This document shows positions 34,192-46,295 of a DNA stretch of 64,000 bases, one piece after another. The notes below the pieces were generated by a model that did no database searches, had not been told where the DNA came from, and saw only the letters and a program-made list of their open reading frames with translations. Position 1 is the first letter of the stretch. The number at the start of each line of letters is the position of its first letter. Both the position numbers and the translations under genes were made by a program. Origin of the DNA: Balanoglossus misakiensis. Lineage: Eukaryota > Hemichordata. The stretch lies in assembly GCA_040954595.2 (NCBI GenBank), contig CM082592.2, forward strand, positions 6,138,001 through 6,202,000. The letters are read 5' to 3'.

Positions 34192-37100
34192 TTAGCGTGG
34201 TATAGCCTTGAGTTTTATCCCGTTGGCTGCCTTCAGTACCAACGCCGCGACCCTCTCCACCCGGTGCGTTGGGTCCACCACCAGGCGATATTTGTTGAGA
34301 ATTCTCGCTACCACGACCTTCTCTTCATTGAGCGCGAAGTGTTGACCGATGCAGTTTCTGTAAACGAGAATGAAGCATCCGCATTTTTGATGGGTTGCTT
34401 GCTGTTTGCATTATCGCGCGCCAGAGCCGCGCATCTTCTGGCCACAGGTACTTGCGAACGATATGACACGGAACAGTCTGCAGCATCCAAAGGCCGTTCC
34501 ATCCGCATCATCATTCGCAAGCAAGCACCCGTTCTGGCAAAGCAGTAGCTGTTACCGTAAAGAGGCTCGTTGTTTACGACAATGACTGTACGTAGAACTA
34601 ACGCATCTCTCGTAACCGACATTCGTTTTCAGTGAACATGCACTACCCGCGACTTCCCTAATTGAATAAACACTTAATTAAAAGTCGGGTATATCACTGT
34701 CACTTTCCAGCACCACGTGCATTACCGTCGGCGTCAACATGGGCGCACATGTGCCGTTTAGACAAATGCAAATTAATACAAATTAGCCTATAACTGGCAT
34801 TTGAAGTGTGCTCACGGCGCGGCGCTACACCTGTTATTCCTAAGGACAATAAATTTTACTGAAATTAGTACCTATTGACTTATATGGCACTGTGCAGTCA
34901 AGGCACTTTATAAAACGATTGTTGGCTAATTCCAATTAATATGGTAAATGCCACTGTTTCCCATTGTAATTTGCCACAGCTTTTTCTCGTGGATCACCCT
35001 GGCTAGGCCTGGAGTGGAACTAAAACCTCTGGCTCGCCGAGAATCCGGCCATTCCAGATTAGAAATGGCTTTGGTGGGCGGTCGTCTTTTTTATTTTGCT
35101 ACAAAGACCAGCCACCCGGGATGTCACACCTCTTTCAACCCAACATCAAAGAATACACCTTAACCGCAGGGAATGCCCCGTGCCTTTAAATCATCCTACC
35201 TTTGTCCAGCAACAAACGGCAAGTACGCAAACGGGTCCATCTTGACTATGTTTTCGGGACTAAAACGTTCCGGTCTGAACTCCTGGAAGATTATTTGAGT
35301 GTGAAAGTAGATTAGAAAACAAGGAACATCTGCCCGGGGAAGTTGTGAAAAGTGTTTAAAGTAATATTACAATAAAATGTTTGATATAATTGTCGAGTAC
35401 GCCATGTTTCGACACCGATGCATACGAAATGAGATGGGTGTTCTCACAGGTGGTCCAGGTGTAGTGACCGATCAATAACAGAATACTTAGGCCTATTTAA
35501 GCAATAAAACACCCCCAGCCATGGTATATCACGAGATTTTGACCAGTTCACGACATATACGCACGAGCGATAGCGAGTGCGTATATGGAGTTGAACTGGT
35601 CAAAATCGAGTGGTATACCATGGCTGGGGGTGTTTTATTGCTATTATATTATGCCAGTATATTGAAACTTTGCATAAAACATTTTAAAAAGGCATTTTCT
35701 TTAACTATGATATATGACTGTGGTATATGGCTAATATATCACGGTCACGTGTCGTGTCTCGACCAATCAAATAGCGTGATTTACACCATCAATATACTGG
35801 TATAATATAATATGCAATAATACACCGCCTCAGCAGATGTGCATCTCAACAGTTAGTCAAATGAACGAATGTATGGGAAGGAAGGGAATACGGACAGACA
35901 GACAGACAGACAGACGGAGGGATACTCACCAACGGTTCTGTCCAATACTCGGGGTTATAGTGCAAACCGGTTATATTGATCTCCACCCTCGTCCCAGACT
36001 TTATTATTTTGTCATCGAACTGGATATCTTTGTCGAGCTCCCGGTGCACGCCGGGAACGGGCGGGTACATCCGCAAACTTTCCTTGATGCACTGAGTCAA
36101 ATATTGAAGTTTGGGGAGATCGTCGCTGCGTGAATACAGGATAACAAAGAACTTGTTTACTATTCCCATTTTTTTATGTTTTAGCATTATAATGGCCGCC
36201 ACACTACACACAATTGTATTGAAAAGCGCCGCGTTGACAGGTGCATGCAAAGTGGAAAGCTTGGTGGCACACGCATGCGCATTGCCGAAGCGTACAAGAA
36301 CTGCCTGTTTTGATGGATTTATCGTTTTAAATAAACGCACATTTGATATGCAAAATATTTTTTAAATATGATATTGCGATAATATACCAGCTCTCACCAG
36401 TTAATAGTGTCGCTCTCTCTACCACAAAGCAAAGAGTCTATCTCATCTTGGCATTCCTTCTGGTGTTCTGGATGCTTGGCCAGGAGGTACAGCGTCCAAG
36501 AGATGCCGCTGGCCGTCGTGTCGTGTCCTTCGAAGAGGAATGTGTCGCACTCCGCCCTGATTTCAGAGTCTGTGAGACCCTCCCCGTCGCTGTCTCGCGC
36601 CGTCAACAGAATGTCCAGAAAATCGAGGTACTTTCTCTTTGTTGGTTCGCTTTGTGTCTTGTGCGCCTGCGAAATCAACCGGAATCGAAATTGAGGGTGA
36701 AAATTGCGTCCTCTCCTTTGCTGATCAACCATTGGCGAACAGCAATATAAAAACAAAAGAAACACGTTTCTAACTAGAGGGCGCTATATTTTACACGGGA
36801 TCTTCTATCTGCCGAGGGACATGAAAAAAGAAGACAAGTACCAGTTCCTGCTTCCGTCTCTTGATGATGTCCTCTGATGTCTTGTGGACGAAATCACACG
36901 ATTTCTTGTATTGTCTGCCAATGCTTGACAGATAAAAAATGGTGTCGAACATGATGTGTGGTGTTCTGTGGGGAGAGAGAGAGTCAACATCGTTATAAAT
37001 AGATAATCCACGAACTTCCCTTTCTTTTTCTGTAAAGGCAGACCAGGGGGTTGTTACCAACAAATACATGTACTTTCATGACGCAAATTTGACACTTACT

Positions 37101-38705
37101 GAATTCGCCGCTGGGTAATGTAGGCAAGGTCACGTACGGCCACAACATACGGATGGGAGTCACTAGTAAACAAATCGAAATAAAACAAAACATACAAAAG
37201 TTAATTGTTATAACATTTAATACACCAATTTCTCTACTGGCGTGTTTAGCGTAATATCACCAGTGCTCTTTTAATATAAACTTTGCACGAGTGCGCAGCG
37301 CATGCGTGACGAGAACGAACTTGACTGGTGCCTTACCCCTGGATTTGGCAGTTGTTGTCTTTCCAAGTGAAGGCACATCTCAGTAGGATATCCAGCGTCA
37401 AAAGACTGACGCTGTTGAAGACCTCGAAGCTCTCGCCACTTTTGCCGAGTTTCTCCAGTTTGTTCTGTTCAACGAAACGAAAAAAGACCACCAGGTCAAA
37501 AATCAGAGAAGAGTAGTCAAGGAACGCGGGAAAAGAACAAACAAAACAAACTAACAGAACGGACGAACAACTGAACAGTACAAACCAAGAAAATATCCGC
37601 ACACTGATTGTAGACCCCGAAGTAAGGCTTGAGGATTTCAAAGTGGAAGGCTGGCGTTAGAAGCTTGCGACTTCGGAACCAACGTGGACCGTTGCTAACT
37701 AGCAAGCCCAGTCCTAACCAGGGAATCAGGAACCCATAGCCTGCAGCGTGCGGCTTCACATCTGCGAACGGAATCAAATCAGGCGAGGTGGTTAAATATC
37801 GAAGAGTTGTGTGATAAGTGCTTCTTTCGACTTGAAGTCTTTCTAGATTCGTCGCCCCCCCCCCCCAAAAAAAAACACCTTACGTACCGCAGTTCTTGAC
37901 TATGACTTTTACCATTCTTGGGTTGTTAGCGACGAGGATCGGTACAAAGGGACCGTACCAAAACGAATAGCCTTGTGGGTATTTGAACGTCACCTGCTGT
38001 CGCCAGACGACACTTTCTTCACCAGGGAGGAACTGTTAGTGAAAACACAGAAAAGTGTGCGCTTTTGTTGTAAAAAATCAAACAAAACAAAAGTCAAAAC
38101 ATAAAATTGTTTAAGTCGAAGTCTGAAGATCATTTGACCGTCGCAGAAATTTGGGTGGACACCCTGTTTATGTGATTTTAGTTTCCAAAAAACAACGTCG
38201 TCGTTTGCTGTTGGTATATTATAAAGAACTCTGCCCTCCTTATCTCCAATGAACAGGCACCGTTTACGAGTCACCCCACGTGCCATAAAAAACGTGTAAA
38301 TTTGAGTACATGTACTTGTCAACTTTGCAAGTGGTGACATGACAGCCCACCTGTTCGGGCGGGACAAGTCGACAGCGATAGCGCAAGTAACATGTCAATT
38401 GGGACAGGCGGTCAACAATACACTGCTAGCTGCGAGTCCGTAGCCCTACCACTTCCCAGTATGCAGGGCTACGAACTCGCAGCATGGACCTCGCAGCAAC
38501 AAAACACGAACTGACCTCAATATTTGAAGTGACTTACTTTTAAGGACCCAGCCAGCAACGTCGTTTCTGGGCCAGGCCATTGTTGCACGCACCGTGATTT
38601 CGCGCGGAAGTCCTTCGCGTACAGGGCGACTACGGCCAGTTTTCTGGCCACCGCCACGAGTAAAACAACGGAGACAGCTACTACGGCCAACGAAACAAAG
38701 TCCAT
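34192..38705 (-). CDS. Cytochrome P450, CYP4 clan/family
   Basis: Microsomal haem-thiolate monooxygenase; CYP4 enzymes omega-hydroxylate fatty acids, eicosanoids or xenobiotics. Ten coding exons on the minus strand: 38538-38705, 37888-38032, 37586-37761, 37337-37464, 37100-37162, 36842-36965, 36398-36666, 35930-36125, 35200-35282, 34192-34357; 1518 nt, 505 residues, all phases close. The N-terminal membrane anchor (about 2-30) is followed by a Pro/Gly hinge (QQWPGP). The CYP4-diagnostic I-helix reads [17 protein letters not shown]314 is the residue that covalently tethers haem in CYP4. The K-helix is ESLR (373-376), the PERF motif FRPERF, and the haem loop FVAGQRNCIG with C453 as thiolate ligand. 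The protein looks complete and functional. It resembles vertebrate CYP4F/4V/4B about equally by eye, so no subfamily is given. Confidence 0.96.
35501..35641. mobile_element. Snapback palindrome, about 63-bp arms
   Basis: 35501-35563 and 35577-35641 are near-perfect reverse complements (start GCAATAAAACACCCCCAGCC) around a loop of about 13 bases. It lies in CYP4 intron 8, between the ExxR exon and the PERF exon. It has the single-hairpin shape of a foldback MITE. It shares its final TTATTGC with the next element, so the two are nested or adjacent. Confidence 0.75.
35636..35820. mobile_element. MITE with about 30-bp terminal inverted repeats
   Basis: 35636-35665 pairs with 35790-35820 with one or two mismatches (the right end contains CAATATACTGGTATAATATA). 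The interior includes ATATATCACGGTCACGTGTC. About 185 bp, no coding capacity, in CYP4 intron 8 immediately after the snapback palindrome. Confidence 0.65.
35893..35915. repeat. (GACA)n microsatellite
   Basis: Five to six GACA units ending 14 bases before the donor end of CYP4 exon 8, on the intron side. Confidence 0.85.
37855..37875. repeat. Poly(C)-poly(A) tract
   Basis: Twelve C followed by nine A in CYP4 intron 2, just inside its donor. Confidence 0.85.
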
Positions 38706-39693
38706 TGCGACTGGAAGGATAGACCGTCAGCTAACTTATGCTAATTAAAACGCCGTGCACGCCAGGCGCAGGCTTCGGGTCCTAACTCTGAAAGCTGTAG
38801 GCTACTTCTGGCTCAACTTTGACACCGATGAAGGTGAACGCACTTTCGGTGTCAAAAAATCAACTTTAGCCTCTGAGGCTCTGGATAATCGGGTTACTGT
38901 TCTGCTGAGTGCCTGTGTGAGTTAAACTTAACACAGGGGGAACATTACAGATATCTGACTGGGAAACACCGCGGGAAAGTTTTCGAGAACTGTCGCATGG
39001 GCGGCTCTGTTTTGCTTTTTCCCATTCGTCCACATCACTAATTTGTTAACCCGTATTTTTAATGATAAAGGTTTGCTTATTTCAGCCCAAATTCAATAGG
39101 TGTGACTTGTATCAAACATATTTCACCCCCACCCCCAAAGAAGTTGTTCGTTGCGGCCCCCCCCCCCCCCCCCATTTCAATCCCCGGGCGGTCACCGTAC
39201 CGAATTAATATTAAAAGCAAAAACGATTCTCTTACTTGGCATTTCAAAGTCGATATAAATGTACCTGGATTTATAGCTGGATTTCATCGATATGTGTGTA
39301 CACGTAAAATCTTTGTGAAACCATAGATAAAACTGAGTTTGTTTGTTTTTTTTGCATTCTGCAGCGAGATAGAGACTTTGTCCCTTTAATAACTGGACTG
39401 AAATACATGTAGTGCGTTCTTTGAACAGCGCCATCTAACGAACAGAGGTACATCTAGACTTTGTACGTTTCCGAATTCCGGGATAAGACCGTCTACTCGT
39501 AGTACAGTGGTGAAGGGACTGTGAAGTGCTACGCTTTTTCATGATCACGAGAGAAATTTAATGAGTCAATGGTTGATACTGCTTTTGCGGTCCACAAAGT
39601 GACCGCAATTTGACCTTGACATCACAAGTCATTTCCACGACCTCCCAAAGTGGCTCATGGGATAGGTGTCCTCGAAATCAAAATGGCGGCAGT
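38706..39693. other. Intergenic region between divergent CYP4 and MED19
   Basis: Just under 1 kb between the two start codons. It contains a 17-base C run (39157-39173). No TATA box or other clear promoter motif. MED19 starts in a short CG-containing stretch typical of housekeeping promoters. Confidence 0.5.
39157..39173. repeat. Poly(C) run
   Basis: Seventeen consecutive C between CYP4 and MED19. Confidence 0.9.
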
Positions 39694-39706
39694 ATGGAGG
39701 GTATGA
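39683..39706 (+). other. Overlapping upstream ORF at the MED19 start
   Basis: An ATG in strong context (AAAATGGCG) 11 bases before the MED19 start opens a seven-codon frame, MAAVWRV, whose TGA lies beyond the main ATG. A ribosome starting here would skip the MED19 start, so it could reduce MED19 output. It matters only if transcription starts upstream of 39683. Confidence 0.4.
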
Positions 39707-41697
39707 AAAGACCTGATCTGAAAACTCAAACACAGCTGGGCGTCAGATCTCCGAAATTCCAGACCGTTATGCGACAGAAATCACCTCTTCCATCAAAGTC
39801 TTCTTATGTACCGTCAGACGATCCAGAGCCTTTCTATTTAATGAGAAATATGACCGGTAAGTGTTGAACACACTCGGTCGCCATTAGTACTGTACTGTAC
39901 AAGTATGTTCAAAGTACATAGTATATTATTGTTTCAGTTTCGGTTCCGTAACTAGATGGACATGCTGACTTTGGAACTCCATTTAATAACACCATGATAT
40001 CACGGGCGTTGTGCTAAGATTTGTTCATTTCCGTAACCAACATCAGCGCCGAAGCCCTTTAAATCTTGCACTGGTGTGCTGCACTTGTATTTCACACCAG
40101 GCATACTGTTCAATCAAAACTTTATTTTTCATGTGAAGCTGTGATTGGTGCCCATAGTTTGAGATGCAGGTAAAAAATTGTTTCCCTACATATCCCACAT
40201 ACAATGGCAGCAAAAAGCAGACAAGTACATTATAGACTTAAAATCATGTGTCCGTGCCTCTTTGACAGGAACCGGTGAAATTACGGGTGAGACCAACTTG
40301 GTCAGCTACCACGGGTTGGAGCAGTCTTACAATAAGTTTTGCAGCAAGAAGGTCAAGGAGCAGTTGAGTGCCTTTCTTCCAAATTTGCCAGGTAAGGAAA
40401 ATTATAGTTTTGTGTCATAAGTTCGTAAAGTCAAGAAATGTGCTATAATAAGTGTTACCGGGAAAAAAAGGCATGGTCATAGAAATAAACTTAGCAACAT
40501 GTGTGTCTAATCTTTTGCAGGTATGATAGACACAGTTGGCAGTCAGGATAACAGCAGCTTGAGATCGTTGATCGAAAAGCAGCCGATTCTCGGCAAGGAG
40601 TTTATTCCACTTTCGGGGCCATCGCTGGCAGGATTCAGGTTACATCCAGGACCAGTGAGTATTATACAGTTGTGCTCGAATAAAAAGGACAACTGTTAGT
40701 GTTTAATTACAATACATGTACAAGAACTTAGCACGGCTGGTTAACAGTCAGTTTGTCAAGGGAGCAAAATGTTAAATGACCTTTAACCTCTTGCACCCTG
40801 ACCTCAGCAGTACAACTTTCTATCATCAACTGATAGTGTGTTAACGTCCTAATGTATTGATAAATTATATTCTTATCACACAGATTCCAGAGCAATACAG
40901 ACTTATGCACCAGCAACCACAGAAAAGGAAACACAAACATAAAAAACACAAGAAAGAACATAGAAGTGAACCTCTAGATGCTCCAGGTGAGGTGACACCC
41001 CTACTTGAAAATGAAAAAACCCTGTGGATAATTGATTGCTCAGTGTACGCTTTCTCTATTGCGGAAGTTGGAGGTCCATTGCAAAGACCCTGGACTTATT
41101 GGAGGTGTGATGTGGCTAAAAACTGTACAGCACAGTTTGACTAGAGTAAAAGTCATATATCGTGCAGCCAGCCGTTGTATGTGATTTTGAATTTTTCATG
41201 CAGAAATGAATTGAAAAGTCTCTTCATTGTGTTCACAGTGGCAGACACAGTGGTTGATGCAAGCCACGACAAAAAACATAAAAAGCAGAAGAAACACGAA
41301 GATGGGGAGAAGCGGAAGAAAAAGAAAGACAAGAAAAAGAAAAAGGTATGCATTTAAAAGTTAAATTCCCTGTTGTCATAGCACTGGTTTGTTTTTTGCC
41401 GACTTCATAAAACACGGAGGTTGAAGCGCAATTTAGGAGACAATCATTGGAAGCTTATTTCTAACACTGTTATTAGAGCGGCATTGCACAATAGGCCACT
41501 TGGATGACCCCTGTGTGACCTTTACATCCTGGCATTTTGTAGGTATGAATTTATCATTTTTGAGTTCAATTATACTCCAGAACAGTCAGCTATACAAGTT
41601 AACATTTTATGACTTTCATTTCCAGTCTCGTCATAGCCCGGAACATCAAGGACTCGGAGGAATACAGGAAAGCAACGGGCCGGGAAGACCATCCTAG
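39694..41697 (+). CDS. MED19: Mediator complex subunit 19
   Basis: Head-module-associated subunit of the Mediator coactivator of RNA polymerase II, nuclear. Six exons: 39694-39856, 40269-40391, 40521-40654, 40884-40986, 41239-41345, 41626-41697; 702 nt, 233 residues (human about 244), all phases close. The conserved core runs from EPFYLMRNMTG through ITGETNLVSYHGLEQSYNKF, VKEQLSAFLPNLPG and DNSSLRSLIEKQPI to LAGFRLHPGP and PEQYRLMH. It is followed by the typical C-terminal Lys/His-rich tracts (KRKHKHKKHKKEH; KRKKKKDKKKKK) and RHSPEH. The N-terminus differs from vertebrates: it lacks the proline-rich stretch and has a short basic segment. ATG 39694 is the first in-frame ATG. Confidence 0.96.
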
Positions 41698-41715
41698 CTG
41701 ATACTTAATATTTTT

Positions 41716-41721
41716 AATAAA
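41716..41721 (+). terminator. MED19 polyadenylation signal
   Basis: AATAAA 19 bases after the MED19 stop codon, followed by further A-rich sequence; implies a very short 3'UTR unless a later site is used. Confidence 0.5.
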
Positions 41722-43594
41722 AAGAAAATACCATTTTTTGTACATAAAAAAAGATTTTCATATTTATTGCCTTCAGCAATGAGTCACTTACAGAGGTTAT
41801 ATGTACACTTGTGAAAACATAGCTCTATATTTAGATGTGTAGAGATTATAGGAGTCGGTCCCCCCTCTTTGTCGAATGGATTTGGCTGACCCATGTTATT
41901 GTTCTGAGGGGAGGCCAGGTAGAAGAAAGGTGAGGCTAGTATCAACGAGGCGGAGTTCTGTTACCGTAGTTACATAGTATTTCCATCCGGCTACTAATTA
42001 GTCTGTTCAGTGTAAGCCCTGTGGCTAGTTATCCCAACTTTTGATAAATTTCCCCCATGAGTGAAAACCCTGTTGTATTTATTTTTCCGGCAGGGGTGTG
42101 TGAAAGTGCTGCCATTCACGACTAATTTATAAGAAGCGTTTGAAAAAAAAGCAGTGCTGGAATTATATCAAAAGCCATCGAAAAAATTGGGACAAATTTC
42201 TGCCCCTTTTAGATGGCTAAAATGACTACCTATTCCACTGTTTGTATTCTGCTTGAGACAAAAAAAAAAGTTATGTGTGCTAAATTCCAGCTGGACCTTA
42301 ATGTTAAGCAAAAAGCCTCATACAGTATCTGTATAGCATCTGCTTTTCATGGCATGGCAATTGCACCAACAGATATCACATGTCTCGAGCACATGTGAAG
42401 CAAGCTCGATGCAAATTTTGAGATAAACAAAAAATGTGTGCTGTACAGCTAGCACAAGAGTGTGAGCGGACATTTTTAGTTGATTCGGGATGTGGACCAC
42501 CTATCTGCTGGGATATTACAAAACACGGCTGTATTAATGATGTATGGCAGCCGCGGTCACTTCTTTCGATTTGTAACATTTACTTCCAAACCAACCAGTA
42601 TTTTCTGCATGGTAGAACCACGACCAGCTGATACTTCAAAATATAGCAATGCCCAAATTCCTGGTGGTTGAGTATCTTCTCCCGATTTAGATCTTGCTGA
42701 AAGTCCACTTTTGTGCAAGTTCAACAGCGATCTCAGAGACTTCGGCTCAATTCCATATTCAGTGACTGCCAAAGCAATTTCTGACACGTGGTCAGAAGCA
42801 CAGGAAGACAGGAATTTTATTTTAAATTTGGAAATGTCATGACATGTGATCAAAATTTTTAAGTACATGTAAAACTTGACCTCAATAAAGTCTCAAGTTG
42901 GAACTATTATAATGAAAGTTGAGTGAAGTGAATTTTTTGCAGTTGGGAACTGTATTTGCCAGACCTTGCAACATGCAGCCAACTGCAGATTCACTGCATG
43001 TTTTACTGGCAGTGCAAAGTTGGCTAGCCAGAGTACATCGAGTCATTTCGTGCATTCTGAAGGAACACACAGTTTTGGGATTAACAAGCAACGCACATTT
43101 CAGCACCAAGTCCTGCAATATGAATAATATATTTTATTTTGAAATCCCTACAAAAATTACTGACATTCACTAAATACAATATGGACATCTCCAATCCGAC
43201 AATACTACACGCAATACCGCCTGCTTAGTGTTAGATAGCTAAATCCTTATTTTAGCAGCCTCTTCATTGATATTGTACAGGTCATGAGTCCTGCCTGTCT
43301 GTGCGTTATCTTTTCTGAACTGTTGCGAGCAGCAGTTGTTATAAATAAGATTAAGATTGTGAGTGAATTGTGGTTGTAAATTATGTTAGTAGGACATGCC
43401 CGACTGACCTTTTGGGTCAGTAGAGCAGTCCCTCCACACTTATGGAATGTGAACTACCCTATCTGTGCAATGGGGGTATTTCAGTCCACATATATGATAG
43501 GGAAATGGGCATTTGGATGAAGGGGAGGAAATGGGATTTGCTTTTTAACATGCCCAGCCTCTTGCACAGCAGTAGACTGAACATGACACAGTCA
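41722..43594. other. Intergenic region between convergent MED19 and PGAM5
   Basis: 1.9 kb without recognisable coding sequence; frames up to about 100 codons have no family features. TTTATT at 43133-43138 (AATAAA on the minus strand) is a plausible PGAM5 polyadenylation signal, giving a 3'UTR of about 460 bases. Confidence 0.5.
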
Positions 43595-45612
43595 TCAATT
43601 GACGGTGAGTTCCTCTCGGGCCAAGTGTCCCGAGTCGCCCAGTAACTTCACAGAAACCCTCCCGGATGGTCTGACGGCTATCCAGGTGATACTTCCATTG
43701 TATAGACTAAGCCTTAACCAGGCTTCCGGCGGAAACTGCAGTGCCCTGTGATTGGAGGAGCAGAGGGGTACTCGCTGATTAGAGATCGTCATTGTGTGGA
43801 TTTTGCCAAGGCTAGAGGGTCCAACATCCAACTGGCCCCTCTAACCAAGTGCGATAATTAACGCTCTACCATTAGCCTACACAAGTCATGTGTATTACAT
43901 GATTTGCACGAAACTTTGCCCTTATAACCCCTGAAAAATACACGTACCTCCAAATGCATGCACCGACAGACGTATGGAAAAAACCTAATATCTACTTCCC
44001 CCACACTGGGCTTCACCTGGCGGGGACAAATTCACAACAAACTTCAACTCACCTGCAGAAAAAATACCTGATGACATTGGCGTGGCACACCAGAACTTCA
44101 TAACTGTCTTCGGTTTGGTCTGGCTCCGCTCTGTGGAAATATTTTCTGAAAGCTGCCTCGATGCGAGCGCCCTCTTCGTGAAACTGCTGCATGCAGAATA
44201 CACAGAAGTAGCATTCAGAACAAAAACGCAGCACATCACCCAAAACATCAGACAGTCCTGAATTTGTGATAAACCCAGTTGGGAATGCATACATACATTG
44301 CACATCAGATGGCAGCATGGGACTTGGTCTGTGATCAATGCAGTTAGCCAGTTCATACCTGAACCTGATCAAAATGCTCTAATACAGTAAAACCTGTATA
44401 AACTGAACCCTGTCTAGTCTGGAAACCTGTCTATACTGAACACACTTTCCTGTCCCTTTGACAAGAAACCACATGTTAAAAGAACCTCTGTAAACTGGAC
44501 ACCTCTACAAACTGAACAATTTCATCAGTTCCTTCAGTGTTCAGCTTAGAAAGGTTTTACTGTACATGTATTTCATATCATATGAGATAAACAACCGTGA
44601 CATATCCTACCTTCAGTTCGGGTTTCCAGTGGCCCACTGGCGGCTCGGGGGGAATGGGTGCACCTTCCTGTATGAAGTCACAATGCTGGACAGGAACATC
44701 TTGGAGGTGACTACAAATGATGTCTCCAGTTTCTTGAGCTCTTTGCATGGTTGAGATGATTATCTTAGTGTATGGGAATTTCAGGTCTTTAAGTCTCTTA
44801 CCGGCCTTCTCAGCTTGGACTTTCCCTAAATAAAGACAATAATAGACTTTTAGGTAAGTCTTATGATGATGCAGCTTGTCACTGACATTTGACTGAGTAG
44901 AAACACAAGACACCAAATGCAAGACAACATACAAGAAAATGCAATTAAACAACATGTTTGATCGATCACAGGTGTAAATACCTAGATCATCACAAATCAG
45001 CGTCATTGAATTATTCATATGCAATTAATTGGGAAACACAGAAGTGACAATGCAAAATCATCTGAATTGGAAAGAATTTCACAAAGAGAGAATTTTAAGC
45101 TCAGCATCACTCACCAAGTAGTGTTAGTTTTCGGTTTTCATCTAAAGGTGAGGACATATCGTACTGGCCATGCCTGATCAGAAATAGATGCCTGGTTGCC
45201 GTGGCTTTGGCCTGTTCCAGTTTTTCTTTGACTACTTCTCCCGTGTCCAGCTCTGTCACAGACTTAGACGCTGGTTTCACCAAGCTGCTGGGGTCTCTCC
45301 TGTTGACAGACAGGGAAGAGTGTTGAAGTTGAAATATGCAGTGAAACCTGTCTAGTTATATAATGGCCACAGACCTGTACTTAGGGCTAGGATTCACATT
45401 TGCAAGGCTTTAAAGGCACGTAAGCTGTAAACTTCTACTCACTTGTCCCAGTTGTTATCCCATGGTACACTTGGCTTGAAGTTAGTTGTCCACGATGCCA
45501 CCGCAATATTTTTATCGTGGCTCAAAGCATACACCACGGCAACAGCCACTCCCCCGGCAGCTAAACGCCGGGCTGCGCGAATAACTTTCGCGCTGACGTG
45601 GAATGAACGCAT
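43595..45612 (-). CDS. PGAM5: PGAM5, mitochondrial histidine-type Ser/Thr phosphatase
   Basis: Phosphoglycerate-mutase-fold protein phosphatase of the mitochondrial membrane that in animals dephosphorylates ASK1, FUNDC1 and Drp1 and controls mitochondrial dynamics. Five exons on the minus strand: 45443-45612, 45115-45299, 44611-44825, 44053-44186, 43595-43745; 855 nt, 284 residues (human 289), phases close. The N-terminus is basic then hydrophobic ([18 protein letters not shown]), the membrane and processing region. WDNNWD matches the WDPNWD oligomerisation motif. The catalytic motif LIRHGQY has H100 as the phospho-accepting histidine. Other family blocks are [48 protein letters not shown] and [14 protein letters not shown]. 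Human PGAM5 has RHS where this has RHG. The acceptor of exon 4 is a tandem CAGCAG, allowing one Gln more or less. Confidence 0.97.
44385..44562. mobile_element. TA-flanked pogo-like MITE, copy 1
   Basis: 178 bp in a PGAM5 intron. It begins CAGTAAAACCTGTATAAACT and ends AGGTTTTACTG, with TA on both sides. The inside repeats phrases like CTGTCTAxxCTGGAAACCTG. Ends of the form CAGTAAAACCT with TA duplications are typical of pogo/Tigger-type elements. Homologous to 55955-56133. No coding capacity. Confidence 0.7.
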
Positions 45613-46295
45613 GTCTCTCAGTAGGTGCTAAAGTATTTGAAAACGAAATTGCCGGCCGATGCGGTGTGACTGTCTGCTTCATGTGGACGCAGCCATTTTC
45701 CTTTCACTACTTACCGTAGAGGGCGACACAGATCTGTTTCTGACGACACGCGTTCTGATATTTAAACGTTTATAATGTTTATGGGTTCTCGAGGCTGGTG
45801 GTTTTGTTGTCGCGTAAAATGCTGACGAACTCCATTCAGAGAGGGCAAAGTAGACTAAAAAATAATCAAACAATCGATTGATGGATGGATCTCCCAAGTA
45901 AGGGAGCTGTCATTTATAATGAGGGTGTGGACCGGGCGCGGAAATTGGGGTCAGTCACGTCAAGAACGTCCGTGAAGTTGGTATGACAAATGGCCAAAAA
46001 ATGCATTTCCGACCTGCGGAAGGCTAAACCATAATTATGCAATTCATGGCCAATAGACATAAAATGTATAAACTTTTGAACTGTTTTAGTTGATCCTGCC
46101 AAAATTTGTATGTATAATATGTTTCTTATTTTAAACAGGGCACTCTGAGCCCTGGGAGAAGTTTGTAAATATGCATGATGACCCCTTCATTATAAATGGT
46201 CGTTCCCTAAATCGACAACGAGGCTGCAGGGGACGAGAGAAAATGGAGGAAGTTTAGTAGTTTCGCATTTTTACTTTCCATTTTCATCAATTGAC
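45613..46295. promoter_or_regulatory. Shared upstream region of PGAM5 and TATDN2
   Basis: 683 bases separate the two divergent start codons. No TATA box is obvious. The PGAM5-proximal part is CpG-containing. Both genes are housekeeping in type, so a bidirectional promoter is plausible but unproven. Confidence 0.4.

Noticed and set aside
43840-43885. tRNA-like D-arm motif (GGTAGAGCG on the minus strand)
   Set aside because: No anticodon stem or B box (GGTTCGANNCC) at the proper distance; not a tRNA and at most a decayed SINE head.
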